Of a stretch of DNA of 64,000 nt, positions 20,413 to 29,978 are shown one piece after another. The DNA comes from Kuschelorhynchus macadamiae (Eukaryota; Arthropoda; Insecta; Coleoptera; Curculionidae): positions 462,001-526,000 of the forward strand of contig JAUTXW010000873.1 of assembly GCA_030620095.1 (NCBI GenBank). The letters are read 5' to 3'. Position 1 is the first letter of the stretch; every line of letters starts with the position of its first letter. Position numbers and translations under genes: made by a program. Below the pieces are notes generated by a model. It was given only the letters and a program-made list of their open reading frames with translations, did no database searches and was not told the DNA's origin.

Positions 20413-21089
20413 ATATATATTAATTACTTTAAGTGCTATACGTTTTTTATCACCTGGTATAAGCTATTATTCGAAACAAATATTATTTATTAAAACATTA
20501 TTATTGCTCATCTCAATACTACACAAAGATCTCCTTATCTACATCCTCAACCTTTTCTTATCTGCGAACCTGACCTCTAGTCTTACGTCGTCGAAAATTA
20601 AAACGAGCTATTCTCGGTATTTTTCCAAAAACTAATATTTTACGTATTTATTCAAACATTGCTCATCTCAATACTACACAAACATCTCCTTATCTACATC
20701 CTCGACCTTTTCTTATCTGCGAACCTGACCTCTAGTCTTACGTCGAACATATTAATTAACAGAAAAACAATTCTCGGTACTCGACCTTTTCTTATCTGCG
20801 AACCTGACCTCTAGTCTTACGTCGAACATATTCATTTTAATTAACAGAAAAACAATTCTGGGAATTCGGCGAGGCGAGGCTCGGCTCTTGTGATGACGCG
20901 ACGCTCGCTTCTTGGAAGTTTTTTTCAAAAATAACACCTACCTGTGCAAACCAGGTGTCACGCTTAAGACAGGTGCACAAAAGTGACAGGTAAACACTTC
21001 TTGCAGGCAGGTGAGCCGAAGAGCTCCTGGGACCGATCGGTGGTCAAGATGCCATCGAGGTGTCCCAGGACCGCCCCTGCTATACTACT
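20413..21089. repeat. Right terminal inverted repeat of the Polinton
   Basis: Inverse of 3431-4007, longer because it holds three rather than two copies of the internal unit with 'tctagtcttacgtcg' and also an extra block around 20600-20650. The outer end reads ...CCCCTGCTATACTACT. Confidence 0.93.
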
Positions 21090-21487
21090 GAAACCATGTC
21101 GCTCACAAAATTTTATGCCAATAAACTTTAAACATCTCAAAGAGCAATGGAACGAGCAATGCTTGGTATCTCACTTAGACACAGAATCCGCAACGAGGAA
21201 ATTAGAAGAATAAAAGTGAAAGAAATTGTAGAAGAAGTGATAAAGTTGAAATGAAGATGGGCAGGTCATGTGGGTAGACAGCCAAGAGAGAGATGGACGC
21301 GAAGAATAACGGAATGGAGACCAAGACAAACCAAGAGGAGCATAGGGCGCCCCCAGAAAAAGTGGATGGAGGACATCAGTTTAATAGTAGGGAAACAATG
21401 GCTGAGAACAGTGCAGGACAGAGACCAATGGAGAAGAATGGGAGAGACCTACATCCAGGAGTGGATGGAGATGAGTTGAAGAAAAGA
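21090..21487 (+). pseudogene. Non-LTR retrotransposon 3' end (RT C-terminus)
   Basis: Begins at the Polinton border and reads, over frameshifts, as the C-terminus of an insect endonuclease/reverse-transcriptase polyprotein: ETMSLT, QRAMERAMLGISLRHRIRNE, the WAGHVGRQ.RERWTRRI..WRP core, RPQKKWMEDI and the QDRDQWRRMGETYIQEWM end. It is the same general type as the minus-strand copy at 39402-41270. Stops and shifts make it inactive. Confidence 0.75.
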
Positions 21488-21639
21488 TGAAACTTGTTTA
21501 AGTGAGCAATGACACGCTTTTTTACGACTTTTTCTATTATTTTTGAGAGTGTAAGTAATAGTGATATTGGGCGAAAGTTTGAAAGACATTCTTCCCCTTT
21601 GAAAACTATTATTTATACATTTAATCAAGCAGCTTAAGG

Positions 21640-22620
21640 TAGTAGTGTATAAGTTTTCAAATATTTTTAATGACATACAATTAAGACCGGCTGTATTTTT
21701 GTTTATAGATTTTATAGTTTACAAAATTTCTAGTTGGTCAGTATCCAAAAGCACCAAATTCTCTGTTTTCAATTTCTTCCAAGCCACAATCAGAAACTGC
21801 AGTTTTCGCATGACTTGTGTACTGATGCATTGTTGTGCAACAGCAAAAGACTGTGCGTCAGTTTTTCGTGTCTCTTGGGTTTTATAGCGTCTCTAAGGCA
21901 ATATAATATGCTTGCGTAATACTCTCCTGTTACTGTCTGATCCTTTTCTAGATAATCAATCAATACAATTTCTTGGCAGTTCCAAAATGTTGTTGCCATT
22001 ACTTTTCATGCAGAGGGAGGCACCTTAAACTTCTTTGGAGGGCTCGAGCCCTTAACATGCCACTGCATCGACTCTTGCTTGGATTAAGGATCATAATGAT
22101 GGATCCAGACTCATAATTAAATCTGATTCATCTCCATAAAACGCCAAAAATGGTTCATTTAGGTCGTATTCCGTTTCCAATCTTGGTTTCGGTTTCGTGT
22201 TCCGTATTTACCGGTTATCTGAAAACCCGGTTATTCACGAAACACGGTTCTTGAAAAATAACTGTCAACAGTGTCAGCAGAACAACCGATGAATTTTGTT
22301 GGTTGTCGGGTAACCAATGTCTGAACTGTCAATTATTTGATGGGTGTTCTGTTTTCACAAGGTTTCCTAGAAACCGCTATCAGACTTCTGTCAATTGGAC
22401 CGGTTAACCAGGTTTGTAAACGGAATACAGCCTAAGTTCCACTCAAGAACGCATTTGAAATAATGGTGAAAGCATTCGCGGGACCCATCTTGCAGTAACC
22501 TTTGTCATGTCAAGGTAATCATGTAGGATTCTGAAAACCGTAGTTTCTGAAACTTTTAATAATGCTGCAAATTGTTACTTCTCCAGTCTTGCATGAATGA
22601 GTGTTAAACACTTTATTTTT
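21640..22620 (-). pseudogene. Dead mariner transposase
   Basis: The minus strand carries mariner family segments: the N-terminal helix-turn-helix region (22500-22620), DYLDMTKVTARWVPRML, then after an insertion (22162-22432) the DESDL and PSKEV region, and the open frame 21790-21999 with MATTFWNCQEIVLIDYLEK, TGEYYASIL and LLHNNASVHKS. In mariners the last motif normally reads HQDNAPAHKS; here the catalytic aspartate is replaced by Asn. Multiple frame breaks confirm a fossil. Confidence 0.8.
22162..22432. mobile_element. MITE inserted in the mariner, TA duplication
   Basis: The 271-bp insert begins GGTCGTATTCCGTTTCCAA and ends with the near-inverse TTGTAAACGGAATACAGCC. It is flanked by TA at 22160-22161 and 22433-22434. 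Removing it restores continuous mariner coding sequence, so the borders are well supported. Internally it is rich in 'accggtt' motifs and has no coding frame. Confidence 0.75.
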
Positions 22621-23439
22621 TCATCAACCTCTGAGGAAATCACTTCAGCAGAGTGGTCTGTGCGGGTTATAAATTATGACAATACTCCAATATTAAAAAT
22701 TGAATTTTTATATTACTTTCCAGCATTTCATACTAGATTTACCCTGCAATGAAGTTACTGTTTTTATGGCATTAGAGATATTCTTGAATATCCAAAACTA
22801 AATTCTATAATTTCTCTGGCACATTTTCATCCATTAAGCGTATTATTTCCTCGTATAATGTATATTTCCGTTCTAATTAAATGTTGATGTTAAGTATCGA
22901 AATACGCCATACATACAGTTGATTTATTACTTTTCAAGTGACAAAATTAAGGATTTCAACTAGTTAGTTATATAAAATTCTGTATAAGTTACATTTAACA
23001 TAATATGAAGGTTCTTTACCTGGAATTCTTAATAAGCAATTATTTTACTTTTTTTTTGTTACACTAACATATATAAACGAGTATATAAATCAATAAACTG
23101 AACTGATAATGTTGGTTTTTACCTCCCTCGTAAAAGGGATGTATGGTAATCGTGAAAAATATTACCCTATGAGATTTTTTCAGATCTTTACATTTCAGGG
23201 TCCCTGTCTGTCTGTCGGACTGACTGTTCGCGGCATAACTAAAATACTACTAACTCGATTGACTTCAAATTTTGGTCAAAAATGAAGGGTCATATGGGGA
23301 TAACCTGGTAACATTTTGGTAAAAATTAATATGGCGGCCTAGTAAAATGTTAAAAACATTATTGCTAAAAACTACTTATCCAATTTATCTCAAATTTTGC
23401 ACAAAAATCAAGTGCTATGTAGGAATCCACTGGTGAAAT

Positions 23440-23730
23440 TTTGGTACGAATCCAAATCAATACGAATCAAATTGTGTGTCATAACCAATGTGGTATAGAG
23501 ATGAACTAGTAAAATTGTGGTACTAATTCAAGATGGCGGAACAAAATGGTGTCCAACTAAAATGTTTGTAATCGTGAAGAAATTCATCCTCTCATGTTTT
23601 ACATATCTTCGCATTTTAGCGTCCTTGAGATGTCTAAAGATATGTTTCATCAATTCCGTCGGTCCGCTTGACAGTTTTTTTATCTGTCTGCTCTTAAAAA
23701 TTAAGGTTCATATGGGGCTGATCTGGTAAC
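23440..23730. repeat. Interspersed repeat, copy 1
   Basis: Near-identical to 24224-24500 (offset 784 bp), including 'aattcaagatggcggaacaa' and 'gtaatcgtgaagaaa'. Related sequence continues on both sides (23130-23850) and also occurs near 290. No protein. Insect genomes carry such families with 'gtctgtc' runs. Confidence 0.7.
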
Positions 23731-24223
23731 ATTTTCGTACAAATTCAAAATAGCTTATTGAAATATTGAAAAACTATTAACAAAACTACTTATCCAAATT
23801 ATATCAAAATTTGCACAAACTTCAAAGTATTATGTTGGAATCAACTACTACTTTTCTAATTATTTTGTCGCCACATTTTGTAGGTTAATTATGTATAATC
23901 TAATACATACGAGGGGTTGATTTTATATTTCCGGACTGATCATGGAAATAAAAACCTAGACTAGTAACAAAAATGAATTTTTTAATATAGTTCCCTGGAT
24001 TTTGAATGCAGGTATTACAATGTTTCCTCCTTATAATGATCTTCAATAGTTGCTGTTAGCTCCTCTTTGTCCTTAAATTGTCTCCTTCGAAGAGTTTTTT
24101 TAAGGTTCAAAAATAATCACTGGGGTCCAGGTCTGGACTGGGGGGCGTTTTACCGATATATCGTATAATAATGCCGGTAGGTATCCGATGATATCGATAG
24201 GTATCCCAGACAACTGGTAAAAT

Positions 24224-24500
24224 CTTGGTACGAATCCGAATCAATACGAATCAAATTGTGTGCCATAACTAATGTGATATAGAGATGAACTAGTAAAATT
24301 GTGGTACTAATTCAAGATGGCGGAACAAAATGGCGTCCAAATAAAATGTTTGTAATCGTGAAGAAAATCATCCTCTCAGGTTTTACATATCTTCAGTATC
24401 TTTATGTTTTAGCATTGGAGATGTCAAAACATATGTTTTATCAATTTCGTCGGTCCGTCTGTCAGTTTTTCTGCCTGTCTGTTAAAAATTAAAGATTATA
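24224..24500. repeat. Interspersed repeat, copy 2
   Basis: Second copy of 23440-23730 in direct orientation, with downstream similarity to about 24840 where a TA tract starts. It suggests a segmental or tandem duplication. Confidence 0.7.
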
Positions 24501-24842
24501 TGGGGATGATCTGGTAACATTTTGGTAAAAATTCAAAATGGCGAAACAAAATAGTGGCTTAGTAAAATGTTAAAAAAATTATTAAAAAAACTACTACCAA
24601 TTTATCTCAACATTTGCACAAAATATCAAAGTATTATGGTGAAATTTTGGTATGAAGTGGAAAAGCATGGCGGTATAATGAAATATTTAAAAATTCAGCC
24701 TGAAGAAACTACTTAATGGTTTGATTTCAAATTGTGTGCCATAACTAATAATAATATAATAATAACCAAAAAAATACGTTTTATCAATTCCGTCTGGCGG
24801 TCTGTCAGTTCGCGGCATAGCTTAAAAACTACTTACCAGATT

Positions 24843-24845
<3 letters not shown>

Positions 24846-24887
<42 letters not shown>
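24846..24887. repeat. (TA)n microsatellite
   Basis: About 21 TA units, adjoining the second interspersed repeat copy. Confidence 0.95.
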
Positions 24888-24891
<4 letters not shown>

Positions 24892-25059
24892 TAAATATAT
24901 ATATTTATTTAAAAAAATATTTTATTTTTAAGTAAAAAATAATATGTTTAGTACAAATTATTAATACAATTGTTACCACGTATACACTAACATCTTTTAC
25001 ATACATATATCCATACAATAAAAATGTACTACCTAATATAAAATATTATACTACCTACA

Positions 25060-26986
25060 TATACAGTTTAATACAGTTCTACTTAATAAAAAATTATCAA
25101 GTGTTGTTTGTCTTAAACTAGTTAATTTATTTTTAATAATTTGAGATGCCATTTTAGACGCAACTGCTGAGATTTTTTCCCCTAAAACAGAATCTCCAGA
25201 TAACATACAAAAGGTTTCAATATCCCTTAATATTTTATATGCTTCCTTAATGTTCTTAATATTGGAAGAAATAATTTCTTCATCATCACTGTCAGATGAA
25301 ATCTGACCGTTCTCACTGTTTTGAAATTCACTGATGCACTCACGTACACTTATGTTAGGATTTTCCGTGAATAAACTTTCATCAATTTCTGAATATGAAG
25401 TTCGGAAGAGAATACATTGATATTTCTAACTAATTCCGATAATGGCACATCATCTTCACTATCGTAGTTAGCGTTTTCCTCGAGAATTTCGTCGAATCCA
25501 GCTTTGAGGAAGCAGTTATCGATGATCTTGAATTCGACTTTTTTCCATGCAGCAACAATCCAAATCAAGGCACTTACAACATTTATGGATTTCCCCAGTT
25601 GTTCGGTAGATTCAGAATACTCCGTGGATGACAAAAAGTCGCTTGATTAAAAACTTTCTGAAGTGGTTTTTAAAATTTTGAATCACGCACTGGTCAAATG
25701 GCTGGCAATGTGATGTCGTATTTGACGGTAAAAAAAAATATTTTAACATTTGTTAACTCCAGTTTTGGGTGAGCATGATCCAAAAATAAAAGTACATTTC
25801 GGTTTTGCCTTTGCCTTTTTCGGTAAAATTTCATGAACCAATCCGACATTATATCCCTTGTCATCCATGCTTTCTTGTTTTAGTGCCATTCAAGTGGCAA
25901 TTTTTCCACGCTTGATCCTTTAAAACAACGGGGTTTTTTACTTTTTCCAATCACCAGTGCATTTTCTTTTTCTCCATTCATAGCGGAGCAAAGTAAAATA
26001 GTGAGTCTCTCCTTGGACGCTTTCACGCCAGCACATGTTTCGCGTTTTAAAGAAAACGTTTTATTTGGCAAGGCGCGGAAAAAGAGTCCTGTTTCATCGG
26101 CGTTATAAATGTCTCTCGGTGCGTAGTTTTTGATAATAGCACCGCCCGCCATTTAGTTACCTGAACCAAGTCTACAGCCGCTGCTTCGTCACAGATGGAT
26201 TTAAAAGAGATTATGACGTTGACAGAACTTCTCCAACCATCCATTTGATCCTTTAAAACTATCAACTTCTAGATTCTTCGCAATTTCTTGTGCTTTTTCC
26301 TTTATTATTGTACCGGATATTGGAATGTTTTTGGAGCGTATTTTACAAAACCAGTCGTAGACAATTTGGCCTATGGCAGCACCCTCAGTTTTCGCAAATT
26401 TCTTTCTCTCTTTCATATTCCCGGTCTCGGCGAATCACTTGTTAAGATCGCTCTTGTTTCTCAAAATATCACTAATTTGAGATTTTCCTACAAAGAATTT
26501 TTCGGCTAATACTCTAACACTAAGTTTGTTTTTTCCGCGTTAGATTATGTCAACTTTTTCTTGAAGAATCAAAAACTTTCTTTTGTTTGAAGACATATTA
26601 ATCGCACCGTAACATCAAAACTATATTCTATTGATGAAGACTACATTTTATAAAAATAAGATGATCTATTTATTATGCAATTCACCGCAATTTACCTACA
26701 AGCCAGACAGCATAAACCAGCCTATTGTTAAACTAGTGCTATTGACAATAGGTAGGCGCCGCGCCGCTTATTAGCATAGATCTACAGATTGCCCATATGT
26801 GTAATAAAAATACCGGCATTAAATGTAGGTTTTTCAAAAATTATCTGAACATCTGTCCGTTCTGAGGAGATACATTTTACTGTTTTTATTAAAAATGTTC
26901 CAAATTTTACTGTCCGTGTCCGTTATCAAGAGGGTTTAATACACAGGAATACATATACTGACGGTCCGTTAAGGGAGGTTTCACTG
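25060..26986 (-). mobile_element. pogo/Tigger-like transposon, dead
   Basis: On the minus strand an ATG near 26597 (MSSNKRKFL) starts a CENP-B/Psq-type helix-turn-helix, followed by a CENP-B-like second domain (26201-26416, with VYDWFCKIRSKNIPISG), the DDE region (25880-26152) with IYNADETGLFFRALP and a second aspartate segment LLFLDHAHP near 25780, and an acidic C-terminal region (25350-25634). Frameshifts separate these. The transposase-start-proximal end at 26958-26986 reads as the inverse of CAGTGAAACCTCCCTTAACG followed by TA, a typical pogo-type terminus. The matching end on the left was not found, so that side is truncated or lost. Confidence 0.8.
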
Positions 26987-26989
26987 TAT

Positions 26990-28377
26990 ATATACATACA
27001 TACATACTGGGTCCATTGCATATGAAATTTTGCCAGAATCACAGTATTAATATTATATAAAATGTCTCAGCTATACACTTTTATAGAAAACTAATAAACA
27101 TTGTCAAAATTTGAAATGATCAGAAAACATGAACTTCGTGCCATTAAAAATCCCCAAAAACCATATGAAACACGATATTAACATGCAAACTTTTTTCCTG
27201 ATGATATGGTGAACGCCCTATAAATATATTTTTCCGGCGCGCAGCGCTCGCGTAAATATGGTAAAAATGGGACCACTCCAACAATATCCCGAATATTCCC
27301 TGAAAATTTCATCCGAATTGGTCAAGCCATCGTGGAGTAATCGATGTTCCTAAATACATAAAAAAATACATAGGGACGAATTGATACCTCCTCTTTTTTT
27401 GAAGTTTGAAAATAAAAAAGGTATAGCAGTCAAGATTTGGTTCTGAAGAACAGCAAGTTGATACATCTGCTATGTCCTTGGCGTTAACGTCAACTACCCA
27501 TGAAATTTCATTTATCTTTTAGCTATTAGAACAGGTTGGATTGATAGTTAAGTCCACAGCTTGCTAATTAATTAAGGTTATTAACTTAAACAAACATCCC
27601 TCTTATGAAAATATGTTATAATTATAAGAGTTCGTAAGTTGCTGCTTTCTGACATACAGGATGTCGAAATCGCAAAATTCATCAGGCGAATATTCAACAA
27701 AAACATTAACTAACATCCTGTATTGTGCAGATACCGCCTTTCATTTAGAATGTCTCAAAATCGGGTCCTCTATAGAAAATAAAGAGAAAACACCAATTAT
27801 ATCAACGTCAATATAACTAATTATCCAAAAATTAATATCAATGTTAACATAAATTAAAACTAGATATCAAAAGTTCCGTTATACGTTAATTTTCGTTTTT
27901 CTATTGTTTTTACTTTTTTTTCTTGGGATTATAACTGACGCTGTAAAAACATATTACTAACAAACAAAAACCGACTCCTCAGAAACCACTCTGGAATATA
28001 TACTGATTAACTGACTTAAAAAGAAAACAAGATAACCTATTTATTATTTTATGTAATTAAAACCCTTGTTTAAACAAGTGTCTTCGTTTACTTTGTAAAA
28101 ACCTTGTTATCTTCATGAAAATGGACCTGTTTTATTTCAGTGTTGATCATTGCAAGTAATGAGTAATGACATTTTTATCTATGGTATGGCACGAAAGAAA
28201 ATGTATTGTTCTAATAAATAAAAAAACTAAACGAACATATATAGGGTGTATTTATTCTAAATAGAAAAAAGTCATAAGGGTTAGTCACTTTTTTGTACTA
28301 CCCGGTGTATTAATTTTAAATTCATTTAAACAAACACAAATCGAATTACTGAATTTAATTTTGTTTTCTTTTTTTCA
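26990..28377. other. Intergenic, short repeats only
   Basis: No coding sequence recognised. A GC-rich island 'cggcgcgcagcgctcgcgta' at about 27234 lies in a block resembling a common insect interspersed repeat. A 10-bp inverted pair (tacaggatgt/acatcctgta) at about 27655-27723 could be a very short MITE. The last few hundred bases may hold the promoter or first intron of the gene at 28423. Confidence 0.4.
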
Positions 28378-28422
28378 GAGACAACTGCAACATGTAGCTC
28401 CTCTACTACTACAACAACCATT

Positions 28423-29481
28423 ATGAAAGAAAAAAGAAGATTTATATGGCACCTCACCCTACCGATTGCCTTATTTCTGTCAGGGCTGATTTTGTGGCAC
28501 CTCTTAAGCATTCTGTTACCATATTCCAAAGATTCCCACCTCAGACATGTACCTGCATACGTAACACATACAGAATTGTACAACTTTACTTACCCTTTAC
28601 ATTTACTAGAACCTAATGACTATAGTCTACTAGTTAACTGCAGTTTTCATTTCAACATTCTAAATTTAGGTTGCAACGAAAATACTTTTTTGTTAGTATT
28701 AATACATTCGTCGCCTTTGAATTCCAAAAAAAGATCCGTCATAAGAAATACGTGGGGAAATCGAACCGAAGGAATGGAACTGTACTTTGTCATGGGGGAA
28801 CCAACCTCCATGGATGTTCAGAAGAAAGTAGAAGAAGAAAACGAAGTTTACCACGACTTAATTCAAGGTAGTTTTCTGGATGTTTACAGAAATCTAACTT
28901 ATAAGCACATCGTGACCCTGAAGTATGCAACTTACCACTGTCCTCGAGCAAAATATATTCTTAAAACCGATGATGATGTTTTTGTAAATATGCCACTCAT
29001 GAAGAACTTTTTAACAGTTGATTTATCGCCATTTGGAACCAGCGAACTTCTGTTTTGTTCTCTCAAGAAATCTGTCAGTGTGATGCGAACCTATAGATCG
29101 AAATGGAGAGTCGCTTTTGAAGAATACCCATATAGAACATACCCGCCATATTGCCCTGGGTGGGTAATTCTGTATAGTCCAGATATAGTTTTTAAATTAT
29201 ACAAATCTGCTCAAAATACGTCTGAAGTGTTTTGGATAGATGATGTCCTTATAACAGGGATTCTGGCTGAGAAAAACAACGTTACTCACACGAACAGTAG
29301 GAGTACGATAATATCAAAAAGAGCACAATATAGTCTGGTAAACGATTATGTTTTTCCAGATAAGCCTTTTTTATTTGGGCAGCCCGACTTAAAAGACACG
29401 GAAATTAAAGCTATGTGGATCGCAGTAAAGTCTCACAGGGTGTCTAGGTCTGCGTTGATAGAGAGTGAAACTGTAAGCTAA
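28423..29481 (+). CDS. Beta-1,3-galactosyltransferase-like (GT31)
   Basis: Transfers a galactose-type sugar from a UDP donor in a beta-1,3 linkage in the Golgi. The 352-residue frame is intact. It is a type II membrane protein: short cytoplasmic basic tail (MKEKRRF), transmembrane segment at residues about 9-32, luminal stem with N-glycosylation sites (NFT, NCS), then the catalytic domain with KRSVIRNTWGN (about 103-113), a LIQGSFLDVYRNLTYK segment, the metal-binding DDDVFVN (about 189), YPPYCPGWVILYS and IDDVLITG. A strong acceptor (TTTTTTTTCAG) ends at 28378 and the frame is open from there to the ATG, so a 5' exon may add residues. Poly(A)-like AATAAA follows near 29546. The exact acceptor and paralogue cannot be told. 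Confidence 0.9.
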   Translation: MKEKRRFIWHLTLPIALFLSGLILWHLLSILLPYSKDSHLRHVPAYVTHTELYNFTYPLHLLEPNDYSLLVNCSFHFNILNLGCNENTFLLVLIHSSPLNSKKRSVIRNTWGNRTEGMELYFVMGEPTSMDVQKKVEEENEVYHDLIQGSFLDVYRNLTYKHIVTLKYATYHCPRAKYILKTDDDVFVNMPLMKNFLTVDLSPFGTSELLFCSLKKSVSVMRTYRSKWRVAFEEYPYRTYPPYCPGWVILYSPDIVFKLYKSAQNTSEVFWIDDVLITGILAEKNNVTHTNSRSTIISKRAQYSLVNDYVFPDKPFLFGQPDLKDTEIKAMWIAVKSHRVSRSALIESETVS

Positions 29482-29978
29482 ACGTTATATCTTCGCCGGA
29501 ATACTAACATGTCTTTAAAATTTCAGCAAGCCCAAACCACAGGATAAATAAACTTAATCGATAGTTTTAATCACCTTAGTAGACTGATTAGCGATTAACA
29601 TCCAAAACCGAGCAAACTTTCCTGGAACTTTTTTCTTGATATCTTAGATAAGTTTTTTTAGTGAAAGGATTAAATTTTGAACATTGTACATTAAAATACA
29701 TCAGTTATAACACTCATAACTTAGGTATAACACGCTTAAGCTCAGTTTTTAAATGTTAAGTTTCATAGTCTAAAGCGGTGTTTGTTGAGGTTGCCTAACG
29801 CGGAGGTGTGGATGGATTTGTTTTTTTTTTCGCTCCAATCCGACAGAGTAAAAGGCGTCAGAGTCAGGTTCTTAAATAAATAATTTAAATTTTCCTCTGT
29901 AATGCCACATCTTTATGAAGCTCTGAGTCCTTAGGTAAGTGTTTTTGTTGGGGACATTGTTTTTCCCGTAAAGATCTA

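Larger units (their letters stand above)
3431..21089. mobile_element. Maverick/Polinton DNA transposon
   Basis: A 17,659-bp element whose two ends are inverted copies beginning 5'-AGTAGTATAGCAGGGGCGG. Between them lie the diagnostic Polinton genes: protein-primed family B polymerase, chromodomain integrase with DDE catalytic residues, FtsK/HerA-type packaging ATPase, adenovirus-like cysteine protease, major and minor capsid proteins, plus accessory genes. The 5'-AG start agrees with known Polinton ends. A 6-bp target duplication, expected for the family, is not seen: the six bases before 3431 are 'actaga' and the six after 21089 are 'gaaacc'. The polymerase and two other genes carry frame breaks, so this copy cannot replicate by itself although much of the capsid and packaging set is open. 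Confidence 0.96.

Noticed and set aside
27655..27723. Very short element with tacaggatgt/acatcctgta ends
   Set aside because: A 10-bp inverted pair 70 bp apart in AT-rich DNA is weak evidence, and no target duplication was found.
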